Both the position numbers and the translations under genes were made by a program. Under the pieces are notes generated by a model that made no database searches, was not told where the DNA came from, and saw nothing but the letters and a program-made list of their open reading frames with translations. Below, piece after piece: positions 1 through 8,445 of a DNA stretch of 64,000 bases. The stretch covers positions 1-64,000 of the forward strand of contig NZ_OX336253.1 of assembly GCF_946902045.1 (NCBI RefSeq), written 5' to 3'. Source of the DNA: Neisseria sp. Marseille-Q5346 (GTDB lineage: Bacteria; Pseudomonadota; Gammaproteobacteria; Burkholderiales; Neisseriaceae). Numbering within the stretch: the stretch's first letter is position 1; each line of letters opens with the position of its first letter.

Positions 1-20
1 GTGTCGTCGTGTTATAGAAA

Positions 21-47
21 AAATCCTGCCTAAGATTGGCAGGATTT
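21..47 (-). terminator. Hairpin terminator reading leftward
   Basis: A perfect 10-bp stem AAATCCTGCC / GGCAGGATTT closes a 7-base loop. Read on the minus strand it is followed by a T run, so it looks like an intrinsic terminator for leftward transcription. No intact minus-strand gene precedes it inside the window. Confidence 0.6.
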
Positions 48-108
48 GAAAATAGCTTTCACATTATGAAATAAAAGAGCATTTCATTTTTCTCAAAAAA
101 TCGTCTGA

Positions 109-588
109 TTTATCTCGGCGCGCTTCATTATCGGCATATCCGAACGGTCGCTGACTGAATGGCAAAAAGAAGGGTTGCCTGTTGCCAGTTATGCCGACAA
201 CCGTGGTCAGGCAAATGAATACGATACCGTTGCGGTTATCCGCTGGATGTTTCAGCGGGAGCTGGAACGGCTGAACAAGGAAAAGCCGCGCGACCGGCTG
301 GATAGGGTGAAGGCTGAATTGGCTGAATTGGAGCGGGACGAAAAATTAGGACAGCTTGCGCCGGCCGCGATGTTTGAGCGCGCATGGGGCGACCATGTTT
401 TAGCGGCGCGGACGGAATTTTTAACGATGCCCGAGCAGTTGGCGGCTGAACTGACGGCGACGTCGGGCGTGGAAATAGACCCTGACACCATTGCGGCGTA
501 CATCAACAGGGCGCTGGAAAAATTATCGAATTACGGAGCAGAAAACGATGGAGATGACAGCCGCAACCATGCAGGCGCGGATGGCTGA
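109..588 (+). pseudogene. Phage small terminase subunit (Nu1-like), 5' disrupted
   Basis: The reading frame opens after a stop at 106-108 with no ATG or GTG near the expected start. It encodes an N-terminal helix-turn-helix (GISERSLTEWQKEG), a charged coiled region and an alpha-helical tail, as in lambda Nu1/DUF1441 small terminases that bind cos/pac DNA. The first in-frame start codon, TTG at 175, lies after the recognition helix and has no convincing ribosome binding site. In another frame just upstream (92-118) LKKSSDLSR resembles the missing N-terminus, which points to a frameshift near 116-122 rather than a simple truncation. It overlaps nothing functional upstream and runs into gene A. 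A functional TTG-initiated short form cannot be excluded. Confidence 0.6.
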
Positions 589-2575
589 AACGGTGGGGCG
601 GGTGTTGCGGCAGGCGTGCCGGAAATGGGCGCCGCCGCGCAAAATTAAAACCCGCGACTGGGCGAACAAGTACCGCTATCTTTCCAGCATAGAGGCCGCC
701 CGACCGGGCAAATACGTTTTGGACGTAACACCGTATCTGGCATGGGAAAACAGCCCGCTTGATGCGCTGGACGACCCGTCCGTGCAAGTGGTTGTTTGCC
801 AGAAATCGGCGCAAGTGGCGTGGACTTCGGGTGTGCTGGGCAACTTTTTGGGCAAATCCATCGATGCCGAACCCAGTCCGATACTGGTTCTGTTCCCGAA
901 AGAGGGGGCGGCTAAAGAGTACATGGACGAAAAATTCGTTCCGATGGTCGAAGCGACGCCCGCCTTGCGCGAGAAAGTCGATACCCGTATCCGCGCGCAA
1001 GGGCAGCGGCAGTTGTTCAAGAAATTCCCCGGCGGTTTTCTGAAGCTGGTAGGCAGTAACAGCCCTGCCAGTGTGAAATCGTCGCCGGTGCCGATTGTGT
1101 GCGTGGAGGAGCCGGACGACTGTAACCTGAACCTGCGGGGTCAGGGCGATAGTATCAAGCTGGCGAAGGAGCGAACCAAAACCTACCGCCGCCCGAAAAT
1201 CGTATTAGGAGGCACGCCGACTATTGCGGGCGTCTCGACAATTGCCGCCGAAATGGAGTTGTCGGATAAGCGCGTCGGCATGGTGCCGTGCCACGAATGC
1301 GGCGAAGCCCATGTGTTGAGCTTCGATTACCTTTCCTGCGACGAAGACCCGAACGGCAACCATCCTGTTTTCGGCAAAAAGCTGCCGGAAACGGCACATT
1401 ACACCTGTCCGAACTGCGGCGCGGTGTGGAACGACATGCAGAAAAACCGTAATGTGCGGCGCGGTTGGTGGCAGGCGACCGCGCCTTTTCACGGCACGGC
1501 AGGTTTCTACCTGAACGAGCTATACAGCCCGTTCCCCGGCAGTGTGTTTTCCGAACTGATGAAAAAATGGTTGACCGCGCAATACGAAGCGGACAACGGC
1601 GATATATCGCCGATGATTGCCTTCGTCAATTCGTCCATCGGAATCCCGTTCGAAATGACCAATGACGGCGTGAAGGAAGACGACCTGGCAGAACGCGGCG
1701 AAGACTATGCCGAAAACACCGTTCCGCGCGGCGGCCTGATTCTGACTATGGGCGTGGACGTGCAACATGACCGGCTGGCCGTCATCATCCGCGCATGGGG
1801 GCGCGGCGAGGAAAGCTGGCTGGTTTGGTGGGGAGAAATCCACGGCAACACGGTGGACGTCAAATCCGACGTGTGGCGCAAGCTGTCCGAGATGATATTT
1901 CAGACGGCCTACAAGCACGAAACCGGTGCGGGAATGAAAATCGCGGCGGTATCGATAGACAGTTCGGACGGCAATACCTCCGACGCGGTGTATCACTTTG
2001 TGCGCGGCTGCCGTGGCGTGAAAGCGGTGAATGTGATGGCGGTCAAGGGCAGCACCAACCCCGATAAAGAGATTTTCAGTCGGGCGCGGGCGATTGACTT
2101 GAAGCACAAAAACACCAAGGCCGACAAATTCGGCGTGCAGGTGTACAGCGTCGGCGTATCGCGGGCGAAGGACTTGCTGATAGACGAGCATGCGCGCATC
2201 AATCTGGAAGGAAGCGGGGCAGGGCGGATGCACTTTTACAAAGATGTCCGCGCCGACTACTGCGGCCAGTTGTTGAGCGAAGTCAAAGTACCCAGCCGCA
2301 TGAACAAGCACAAAAAGGTTTGGCAGAAAAAAGTCGGTGTACGAAACGAGGCGTTGGACTGCGAAGTCTATGCCCTGCACGCCGCCCGCTCGGTCGGCAC
2401 GCATACTATGTCGGCGGCAAAATGGGCGTTATACGAAAACGCGCTGTTGCAGTCGGAACTGTTTGCCGAACCGAAACCCGTCGAACAGGTACAGGAAAAA
2501 ACGAGGGCGGACAGCGGCAGCGGTTTTGCGGCAACCAGACGCCGTAAGGGTGGTAACTTCGCTACCAATTATTGA
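548..2575 (+). CDS. Phage terminase large subunit (gpA family)
   Basis: This is the packaging ATPase/nuclease that cuts concatemers and drives DNA into proheads. The 675-residue product matches the GpA family in length. Visible parts are an N-terminal DNA/prohead region, a Walker A-like KSAQVAWTSG at residues 86-95, an acidic VEEPDD at 186-191 in the Walker B position, paired cysteines CHEC (248-251) and CPNC (287-290) suggesting a zinc knuckle, and a C-terminal nuclease half with MGVDVQHDR. The ATG at 548 has a GGAG about 10 bases upstream and overlaps the end of the small terminase gene. An upstream start at 491 would lie wholly within the small terminase gene and lacks support. Confidence 0.95.
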   Translation: MEMTAATMQARMAETVGRVLRQACRKWAPPRKIKTRDWANKYRYLSSIEAARPGKYVLDVTPYLAWENSPLDALDDPSVQVVVCQKSAQVAWTSGVLGNFLGKSIDAEPSPILVLFPKEGAAKEYMDEKFVPMVEATPALREKVDTRIRAQGQRQLFKKFPGGFLKLVGSNSPASVKSSPVPIVCVEEPDDCNLNLRGQGDSIKLAKERTKTYRRPKIVLGGTPTIAGVSTIAAEMELSDKRVGMVPCHECGEAHVLSFDYLSCDEDPNGNHPVFGKKLPETAHYTCPNCGAVWNDMQKNRNVRRGWWQATAPFHGTAGFYLNELYSPFPGSVFSELMKKWLTAQYEADNGDISPMIAFVNSSIGIPFEMTNDGVKEDDLAERGEDYAENTVPRGGLILTMGVDVQHDRLAVIIRAWGRGEESWLVWWGEIHGNTVDVKSDVWRKLSEMIFQTAYKHETGAGMKIAAVSIDSSDGNTSDAVYHFVRGCRGVKAVNVMAVKGSTNPDKEIFSRARAIDLKHKNTKADKFGVQVYSVGVSRAKDLLIDEHARINLEGSGAGRMHFYKDVRADYCGQLLSEVKVPSRMNKHKKVWQKKVGVRNEALDCEVYALHAARSVGTHTMSAAKWALYENALLQSELFAEPKPVEQVQEKTRADSGSGFAATRRRKGGNFATNY

Positions 2576-2738
2576 TTTAGGCCGTCTGAATAGATGGCTA
2601 TCCAGCTGGTTAAGCGTCAACCGGACGTCAGAAAACGCTTTTCTGCTACATTTCAGATTAGGGCTTGATACGACGTTGCCCGAAGTTAGAGGGTGCGGCC
2701 AAGGTTTGCGGCCGCCTTTTAAGTGCAAACCAAGAAAA

Positions 2739-2770
2739 AGGCCGTCTGAACAGCAGATTTCAGACGGCCT
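2739..2770. terminator. DUS inverted pair
   Basis: AGGCCGTCTGAA and its complement are separated by 8 bases and form a 12-bp hairpin in the gap after the large terminase gene. A further single DUS sits at 2579. Nothing else coding was seen in 2576-2786. Confidence 0.6.
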
Positions 2771-2786
2771 TTATACGGCTGTAACC

Positions 2787-2993
2787 ATGAACGAGAAAGA
2801 ACAGGTTCTATCACACATTCGGACGCATCCGGGTTGCACATCGACCGGTGTTGCCAATGAGGTGTATGGAAAGCAGAAGTGGAGCGGCTGGATTTTTGCC
2901 CGCCGCGATATTGATACGCTGATTGAGGAAGGCTTGGTGGAAGAGCGTTTCGAGGAAGGCGTCAGTAAATTTTATGCAAAAGAGGCCGTCTGA
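2787..2993 (+). CDS. Small winged-helix-like phage protein
   Basis: A 68-residue protein between the terminase and gpW genes, not recognised as a named family. The sequence reads like a single winged helix: helix (EQVLSHIRTHPG), recognition part (STGVANEVYG), and a hairpin (EERFEEGVSKFYAKE). A DNA-binding role is inferred from this pattern only. The ATG at 2787 follows a DUS hairpin and lacks a strong Shine-Dalgarno. The final codons GCC GTC TGA are supplied by a DUS (2983-2994), so the protein ends in -AV. gpW follows after 2 bases. Confidence 0.65.
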   Translation: MNEKEQVLSHIRTHPGCTSTGVANEVYGKQKWSGWIFARRDIDTLIEEGLVEERFEEGVSKFYAKEAV

Positions 2994-2995
2994 AA

Positions 2996-3250
2996 ATGAA
3001 CGGTAATGAGTATGTGGTAGAACTTGAAGAAGCGCGAGAGATTCTGAACAGCCTTCGAAAAGCCTACAAGGAACATGCGGCAGGCAGGGGCATGACCAAG
3101 CGGTACAAAATCAAAGACCGCGAAATGGAGTTTTCCAGCCTTGCCGATTTATTGAAGCAGATACGGTTCTGGCAGCGGGAAATTACGCGGCTGGAAGCGG
3201 CGGCGGGTTTTTCCCCGCGCCGTTCAGGCCGTATCATCACGCGATTTTAG
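2996..3250 (+). CDS. Head-tail connector / head completion protein (gpW-like)
   Basis: An 84-residue helical protein in the exact lambda W position, between terminase and portal. gpW plugs the filled head below the portal so that gpFII and the tail can attach. The central MEFSSLADLLKQIRFWQREI matches the gpW pattern in which a basic residue precedes a short strand and then a helix. It is slightly longer than lambda gpW (68 aa). The ATG directly follows a DUS, and the portal gene starts 9 bases downstream. Confidence 0.75.
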   Translation: MNGNEYVVELEEAREILNSLRKAYKEHAAGRGMTKRYKIKDREMEFSSLADLLKQIRFWQREITRLEAAAGFSPRRSGRIITRF

Positions 3251-3258
3251 GATGAGCT

Positions 3259-4821
3259 ATGGCAAAACAATCAAATGCCGCGCCGCAAAAGCGCGGTTTT
3301 TTTGCGCGTTTGTTCGGCAGGCGGGAAGCCGCCCCGAAAACAGCCCGCCGCAACTTTGCCGGAGCGCGTCCGGTCGGGTCGCTGGCTTCGTGGCAGCCGC
3401 AAAACTGGTCGGCGGACGCTTTGGCGCGGTCAGACCTTGACCGCCTGCGCGCCCGTGCCCGCAGCCTTGCTCGCGACAACGACTACATGCGCAAGTTTTT
3501 GAACATGGTCGAAAGTAACGTTATCGGGCGCGACGGTTTTGCCCTGCAAATGCGTGTTTTGCTGGATAACGCCGACAAGCCCGATGCCTTGGCGAACAAA
3601 GCCATCGAAGCAGCGTTTTCCCGCTGGGCGCGGCGCGGTGTGTGCGACGTTACCGGCCAGATGTCTTTTACCGACCTGCAACGGCTGCTGATTCGCAGCG
3701 TGGCGCGGGACGGCGAAGTGCTGATTCGTCATATTTCAGGGTTTGACAATGATTACGGCTATGCGTTGCAGGTGCTGGATATTGACCGTTTGGATACGGG
3801 ATACAACGTTCCGCAGCAAAACGGGCGTAACGCCGTGCGCATGGGTGTTGAGTTAAACAGCTATTCCCGTCCTGTGGCGTACTGGTTGCGGACGGCACAT
3901 CCGGGCGAATCATACGGACAGACGAATACGGGCAATTTACGCGAACGGGTACCGGCAGAGCAAATCAGCCATATTTTCCTGCACGACCGCCCGGAGCAGC
4001 GGCGCGGCTTTCCGTGGGTGGCTTCGGCCATCATCGGCCTGCAAAACCTGTCGGGCTATCAGGAAGCGGCCATTATTGCTGCCCGTGTCGGTGCATCGAA
4101 AATGGGCTTTTTCAAACAGACGGAAGATGCCGACAACTTCATGCCGCCGATTGACGGGCAAGAGGTCGATAACGGGCGCGGCAGCATCGATTTAATCGAT
4201 TCGGTCGAGCCGGGTACGTTCCACGAACTGCCGCAGGGTTACGACTTTACGCCGTTCGACCCGGATTACCCGCACGCCAATTACGACGCATTCGTCAAAG
4301 CCAGCCTGCGCGGTATCGCCAGCGGTTTGAACGTGGCTTATCACAGTTTGGCGAACGACCTTGAAGGCGTGAACTTTTCCAGTATCCGCAGCGGGACGCT
4401 GGAGGAACGCGACACATGGATGACGTTGCAAAACTGGTTTGCCGAAGCGTTCTTGTATGACGTATTCGATCGCTGGATTGAGGCGGCGTTGCTAATGGGC
4501 GCAATCAAGATGCCGTCCGGCAAATCGCTGCCTGCTGGCAAGCTGGACAAGTTCAAGGCCTGCAACTGGCAGGGGCGCCGCTGGTCGTGGGTTGACCCGC
4601 TGAAAGATATTAATGCGCATAAAGAGGCAGTGGCGCTGGCGGTCAAATCCCGCCGCGATATTTGCGCGGAAATGGGTTTGGATTTTGAAGATGTTATTAC
4701 CCAAATCGAACAGGAAAACCAGATGTTGGCAGGAAAAGGAATCATTGCCGACGTAAAACCGGCCGCATCGGCGGCAGAACCGGAATCGGAGGATAACCCG
4801 AATGAAGAAAATGAAGCCTGA
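3259..4821 (+). CDS. Phage portal protein (lambda gpB family)
   Basis: The portal forms the dodecameric ring at one capsid vertex through which DNA is packaged and ejected. The 520 residues match the lambda gpB/portal_2 family in length and motifs: early RARARSLARDNDYMRKF, then DGEVLIR, and a central HIFLHDRPEQRRGFPW characteristic of the family. The C-terminus is acidic and low complexity. The ATG has AGGATGAG upstream. The last 20 bases overlap the start of the protease-capsid gene, which indicates translational coupling. Confidence 0.95.
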   Translation: MAKQSNAAPQKRGFFARLFGRREAAPKTARRNFAGARPVGSLASWQPQNWSADALARSDLDRLRARARSLARDNDYMRKFLNMVESNVIGRDGFALQMRVLLDNADKPDALANKAIEAAFSRWARRGVCDVTGQMSFTDLQRLLIRSVARDGEVLIRHISGFDNDYGYALQVLDIDRLDTGYNVPQQNGRNAVRMGVELNSYSRPVAYWLRTAHPGESYGQTNTGNLRERVPAEQISHIFLHDRPEQRRGFPWVASAIIGLQNLSGYQEAAIIAARVGASKMGFFKQTEDADNFMPPIDGQEVDNGRGSIDLIDSVEPGTFHELPQGYDFTPFDPDYPHANYDAFVKASLRGIASGLNVAYHSLANDLEGVNFSSIRSGTLEERDTWMTLQNWFAEAFLYDVFDRWIEAALLMGAIKMPSGKSLPAGKLDKFKACNWQGRRWSWVDPLKDINAHKEAVALAVKSRRDICAEMGLDFEDVITQIEQENQMLAGKGIIADVKPAASAAEPESEDNPNEENEA

Positions 4822-6694
4822 TAAGGCGCAAATGCAGCAAATGAGCCGCTTTGCCGTATTTCAGCGCGAAAGCGTTGATGTTGAAAAACGGACGGTCGAA
4901 GTAGCGTTTTCCAGCGAAGAGCCGGTAGAACGCTGGTTCGGCGAAGAAGTATTAAGTCATGCGGCGGGTGCCGTTGACTTAAGCCGTCTGAACGACGGTG
5001 GCGCGGTGCTGTTCAATCATGGCTGGAGCGACCAAATCGGCGTCATCGAACGTGCTTGGATTGATGCCGACAAGCGCGGCCGTGCCTTGGTACGTTTTGG
5101 CAACGGTGCGAAAGCGACGGAAAAATTCCAAGACGTGCAAGACGGCATCCTACGCCATATCAGCGTCGGCTACCGCGTGGAAGACATGGTATTGGACAAT
5201 CCCGATGCTGACGATGAGGACTACCGTTACATCGTTACCCGCTGGATGCCGTATGAAATCAGCTTTGTAACCGTTCCGGCTGACCCGACAGTAGGTGTCG
5301 GCAGAACGGCGGAAGCATTTATTGAAAACCCTGTAAACCCAACCCCTGAAAAAGGAAATCGAAACATGGATAAAAATCAAATTCCCGCCACGGCGGAAAC
5401 TCCCGCCGCTGCAATCCCTGCCGTTGCAGCAACCGATACCAACAACACCGCCGAACGCGGTATGCAGAACGAACGCGCCCGCGTTTCCGAACTACTGGCC
5501 ATTGGTCGCAGTTACGCCGCCCACGGCGGTATCGAAGCAGCCGAAAAGGTTATTAAAGAGGGCGGCAGTGAAGCCCAATTACGCGCCGCCATCATGGCAA
5601 ACATGCAGACGAAGCCGACCGTTACCGCCGGTGAAATCGGCATGACTGATAAAGAACAGCGTGAATTTTCCCTTCTGCGCGCCATGTCTGCCGCCGCAAC
5701 CGGCAAATGGGACAAAGCGGGCTTGGAACGCGAAGTGTCGGAAGAATTGGAAAAACGACATGGTCGCGCAGCGGCAGGCTTCTTTGTGCCGACTGATTTG
5801 ATTGCCCGCGCTTACAGCAAAGGTAATGCGGCAAACGGCGGCAACGTCATCGAAAACGACTTCCGCGAAGACTTGTTCATCGAACTGCTGCGCAACCGAC
5901 TTGCCGTTGCCCAGTTGGGCGCCACCGTACTGGACGGCTTGGTCGGCGACATCACTATTCCGAAACACCTGACCGGCAACACCGTCCAATGGGTGGATGA
6001 AAACGGCAGTGCGGCCGAATCGAACGCCACTTTCGGACAAATGAGCCTGAAACCGAAAACCGTTACCGCCAATACCGAATTGAGCCGCAAATTCATTTTG
6101 CAATCTTCGCTGTCTGCCGAACAGTTCGCCCGCAGCGAATTGTTGAAAGCCATGATGCTGGGTATCGATTTGGCGGCCATCAATGGCAAAGGTACCGGCA
6201 ACGAACCGACCGGCATCCTGAACACCGCCGGCATCGGCGCGGTGGAAATCGGTGCGAACGGCGGTGTACCCGAATGGAAGCATATCGTCGCTTTGGAAAG
6301 TGCCATTGCCGCCGCCAATGCCGACATCGGCGATTTGGCCTACATCACCAATGCCCGCGTACGCGGCCTGCTGAAAACCAAGCTGAAGGCCGACGGCGTA
6401 TCCGGCTACATCTGGCAGGACGGCGCAACACCGCTGAACGGCTACCGTTGCGCGGTATCGAACCAAATTCCGTCCAACCTGACCAAAGGCACGGCGGCCA
6501 ACAAATGCAGCCCGCTGATTTTCGGTAACTGGGCTGATCTGATGATTGCGCATTGGGGCGTTTTGGACGTGGTCGTTGACCCGTACACCAAGTCTACTGC
6601 GGGCGCGGTACGCATTACCACGTTGCAAGACGTGGATATTGCCGTCCGCCATGTCGAATCCTTCGCCGCCATTAAAGACATCGTGGCAGCATAA
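4802..6694 (+). CDS. Prohead protease / major capsid protein fusion
   Basis: One 630-residue chain joins an HK97-type prohead serine protease (about residues 1-165) to an HK97-fold major capsid protein (about 270-630). Protease hallmarks are LFNHGWS with His73 and RHISVGYRV with Ser121. The capsid half shows the usual order: a long N-terminal helical delta-like region (190-280), then VPTDLIARAYSKG and IPKHLTGNTVQWVDE. Lambda itself uses separate C, D and E genes, so the head module departs from lambda. An internal ATG at 5366 (residue 189) has AAAGGAAA nine bases upstream and could give a separate capsid chain. The start at 4802 has GGAGG about 9 bases upstream. Confidence 0.95.
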   Translation: MKKMKPDKAQMQQMSRFAVFQRESVDVEKRTVEVAFSSEEPVERWFGEEVLSHAAGAVDLSRLNDGGAVLFNHGWSDQIGVIERAWIDADKRGRALVRFGNGAKATEKFQDVQDGILRHISVGYRVEDMVLDNPDADDEDYRYIVTRWMPYEISFVTVPADPTVGVGRTAEAFIENPVNPTPEKGNRNMDKNQIPATAETPAAAIPAVAATDTNNTAERGMQNERARVSELLAIGRSYAAHGGIEAAEKVIKEGGSEAQLRAAIMANMQTKPTVTAGEIGMTDKEQREFSLLRAMSAAATGKWDKAGLEREVSEELEKRHGRAAAGFFVPTDLIARAYSKGNAANGGNVIENDFREDLFIELLRNRLAVAQLGATVLDGLVGDITIPKHLTGNTVQWVDENGSAAESNATFGQMSLKPKTVTANTELSRKFILQSSLSAEQFARSELLKAMMLGIDLAAINGKGTGNEPTGILNTAGIGAVEIGANGGVPEWKHIVALESAIAAANADIGDLAYITNARVRGLLKTKLKADGVSGYIWQDGATPLNGYRCAVSNQIPSNLTKGTAANKCSPLIFGNWADLMIAHWGVLDVVVDPYTKSTAGAVRITTLQDVDIAVRHVESFAAIKDIVAA

Positions 6695-6706
6695 CTGTTT
6701 AACCAA

Positions 6707-6731
6707 AGGCCGTCTGAGCAACAGACGGCCT
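6707..6731. terminator. DUS-like inverted pair
   Basis: AGGCCGTCTGAG and ACAGACGGCCT form a short hairpin after the capsid gene. One arm has a mismatch to the consensus DUS. It may attenuate transcription between head and joining genes. Confidence 0.5.
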
Positions 6732-6751
6732 GACTATATGGAGTATTAAAA

Positions 6752-7012
6752 ATGGCAAAAATCAAAATTACACCGTTGCGTAGTTTTTTTGACGGCGGCA
6801 AAGGTTTCTTCGTCGGTAAGAAGTATTCGGTGGACGAAGAACAGGCGGCGGCCTATATCCGTGAAGGCTGGGCGGTTGAATGGTCGGCAGAATCCGACGG
6901 CACGGCGCAAACTGACGGCGGCGATGGCGACGATGGCGACATTACCGATGATTTGACCGACGGTCAGGGCGGCGGCGAAGGTTCAGATGGAACAGGTGCC
7001 GGCAGTGTTTAA
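6752..7012 (+). CDS. Small acidic phage protein at the lambda D/FI position
   Basis: An 86-residue protein with an ordered basic N-terminal half (about 1-48, ending EGWAVEW) and a very acidic Gly/Asp-rich tail. Its place between the major capsid and the head-tail joining gene is where lambda carries FI and other phages carry capsid accessory proteins. A role in head assembly is inferred from position only. It has a GGAG ribosome site 8 bases upstream and its end overlaps the next gene by 26 bases. Confidence 0.75.
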   Translation: MAKIKITPLRSFFDGGKGFFVGKKYSVDEEQAAAYIREGWAVEWSAESDGTAQTDGGDGDDGDITDDLTDGQGGGEGSDGTGAGSV

Positions 7013-7307
7013 TGAACCGCTGTCGGTGTTTACCAACCCCGCCGATTTTGGCGAAACCGTGATGATTGGCGGTAAAGAGGTAAACGCGATATTTGACCGT
7101 GAATTTATGACGGATAGCGGGTTTGGCGTTGCCGTTGCCAATGCCGACCCGCAAATCATCGTTACTGAAGACGACCTACCAGAAGACGTGAAGTCGGTGG
7201 TCGTTACCGTGCGCAGCAAACGTTACACGGTGGCGGAAACCGATTTTGACGGCTGCGGAATGGTTGTTGTGCAATTGAGGGCAATACATGACAAGCCGAC
7301 TTACTGA
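6987..7307 (+). CDS. Head-tail joining protein (gpFII-like)
   Basis: A 106-residue beta-rich protein. The pattern METVMIGGKEVNAIFDREF-type strand pair, then IIVTEDDLPEDVK and a strand ending in VVVQLR, matches the small head-tail attachment family of lambda gpFII (phage_attach), which caps gpW on the filled head and binds the tail. It overlaps the previous gene by 26 bases and the next by 20, as expected of a tightly coupled joining module. Family assignment rests on fold-like pattern and position. Confidence 0.7.
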   Translation: MEQVPAVFNEPLSVFTNPADFGETVMIGGKEVNAIFDREFMTDSGFGVAVANADPQIIVTEDDLPEDVKSVVVTVRSKRYTVAETDFDGCGMVVVQLRAIHDKPTY

Positions 7308-7707
7308 AATCCGCAATGCGGCGACAGATGTGCTGAAAACGAAGTTCCAGCGCGTGTATTCCGGGCGTGGTTTCGCGCCTGCGCAATCGCAGTTGCCGTG
7401 TGTTGTGGTGTACGTTGACAGTCGCCGAACCGAACAGGAAACGTTTGATTTTCCGCCTACCTACCGGCATACGGTGCGGCTGGTTACGCTGGTTTGCGTG
7501 CAGGCTGCTGCCGGTGCGGACGAACTGGCGGAAGAAATGCTGTCCTTGATTGGTCAGTTGTTTGCCGAACATTCCGATTTGGGTGTTGGTGATTTGGAAA
7601 ATCTGGTGCCTGATTTGCTGAATATCGATTCCGACGAAAGCGGCGAAGCCGTTACCGTCTATTATCAGCAAGGATGGCAGGCAGTTTATTTTGAACAGGC
7701 CGTCTGA
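7288..7707 (+). CDS. Phage tail terminator / minor tail protein (gpU/Z-like)
   Basis: A 139-residue protein between the joining gene and the tail tube gene, where lambda has Z and U. It has an N-terminal helix (RLTEIRNAATDVLKTKF), a strand with PCVVVYVD, a helix (DELAEEMLSLIGQLF) and a C-terminal strand QGWQAVYF, a pattern shared by tail terminator proteins that stop tube polymerisation. The ATG overlaps the previous gene. The stop codon lies inside a DUS, giving a C-terminal -AV. Confidence 0.7.
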   Translation: MTSRLTEIRNAATDVLKTKFQRVYSGRGFAPAQSQLPCVVVYVDSRRTEQETFDFPPTYRHTVRLVTLVCVQAAAGADELAEEMLSLIGQLFAEHSDLGVGDLENLVPDLLNIDSDESGEAVTVYYQQGWQAVYFEQAV

Positions 7708-7721
7708 ATTTCAGACGGCCT
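7697..7721. terminator. DUS inverted pair overlapping a stop codon
   Basis: AGGCCGTCTGAA (7697-7708) and TTCAGACGGCCT (7710-7721) form a hairpin followed by TTT. The TGA of the upstream tail gene (7705-7707) lies inside the first arm. Confidence 0.6.
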
Positions 7722-7740
7722 TTAATATGGAGTTGAAAAA

Positions 7741-8382
7741 ATGGCAGTTAAATTACCGAACGGCGCGGCCGTTCACATTGCGACCGCTTTGGCGGTGGAG
7801 AAAAAAGTTACGGTGGCAACTAATGCTACCGCATGCGTCCTGACGGCAGCGGGACACGGGCTTGCCAACGGCGATTTGGTTTTGTTTAAAAGCGGCTGGG
7901 GAAAGTTGACTGAACGCGTTTTCCAGGTTGACGATGTCAAAACCGATACATTCAAGCTGATCGGCATTGATACTTCCAATGTAGATGAGTTTCCGGCAGG
8001 CAGCGGTATTGGTGCTGTTCAGAAAATTACCGATTGGGTGCAAGTTTCGCAAATTGTAGAATTTTCGACCAGTGGCGGCGAGCAGCAATATGTGGATTTT
8101 GGTTTTCTGGAGGATGATTTTGACCAGCAAATCCCGTCCACGAAATCAGCTATGTCAATGTCGATTAAGATCGCTGACGATATTTCGCTGCCCGGCTACA
8201 AGGCGGCTGCAAAATGCAGCGATAAAGGCGGCAAGTGGCCTTTGAAAGTGGTTTTGAAAGGTGGTGGGCTGATTTGCTATAACGGTTATCCCAGCATGAA
8301 TAAAACCCCCGAATTGGTTCGTAACCAAGTAATGGCGGTAACGTTGTCCTACGCCATTTCCGGCGAAGTAAACCGTTATTGA
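7741..8382 (+). CDS. Major tail tube protein
   Basis: A 213-residue protein at the lambda V position, preceded by GGAG. It contains an unusual early segment (about 25-70: ATACVLTAAGHGLANGDLV) typical of an inserted beta domain, then the tube-protein pattern of strands with SMSIKIADDISLPGYKAA and a late VMAVTLSYAISGEV. Such proteins polymerise into the hexameric siphophage tail tube. Assignment is by order, length and pattern. Confidence 0.8.
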   Translation: MAVKLPNGAAVHIATALAVEKKVTVATNATACVLTAAGHGLANGDLVLFKSGWGKLTERVFQVDDVKTDTFKLIGIDTSNVDEFPAGSGIGAVQKITDWVQVSQIVEFSTSGGEQQYVDFGFLEDDFDQQIPSTKSAMSMSIKIADDISLPGYKAAAKCSDKGGKWPLKVVLKGGGLICYNGYPSMNKTPELVRNQVMAVTLSYAISGEVNRY

Positions 8383-8397
8383 TTTTATCGACCTATA

Positions 8398-8426
8398 AAG
8401 GTTGTCCGAGTTACTCGGGCAACCTT
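8398..8426 (+). terminator. Hairpin after tail tube gene
   Basis: AAGGTTGTCCGAG and CTCGGGCAACCTT pair across a 3-base loop with one wobble, followed by ATTTATTT. It may lower transcription beyond the highly expressed tube gene. Confidence 0.55.
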
Positions 8427-8445
8427 ATTTATTTGGAGTATTGAA

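Noticed and set aside
491..547. Upstream start for the large terminase
   Set aside because: It lies wholly within the small terminase gene and has no Shine-Dalgarno; the ATG at 548 does.
1520..2404. Minus-strand open frame opposite the large terminase
   Set aside because: Antisense translation rich in His, Val and Arg; the terminase frame has clear motifs.
2739..2770. DUS pairs as attachment sites or transposon ends
   Set aside because: The same 12-base inverted pairs recur across host and phage DNA at gene ends, as expected for uptake-sequence terminators.
5579..6721. Long minus-strand open frame opposite the capsid gene
   Set aside because: Shadow of the capsid coding strand, with no family signature and no ribosome site.
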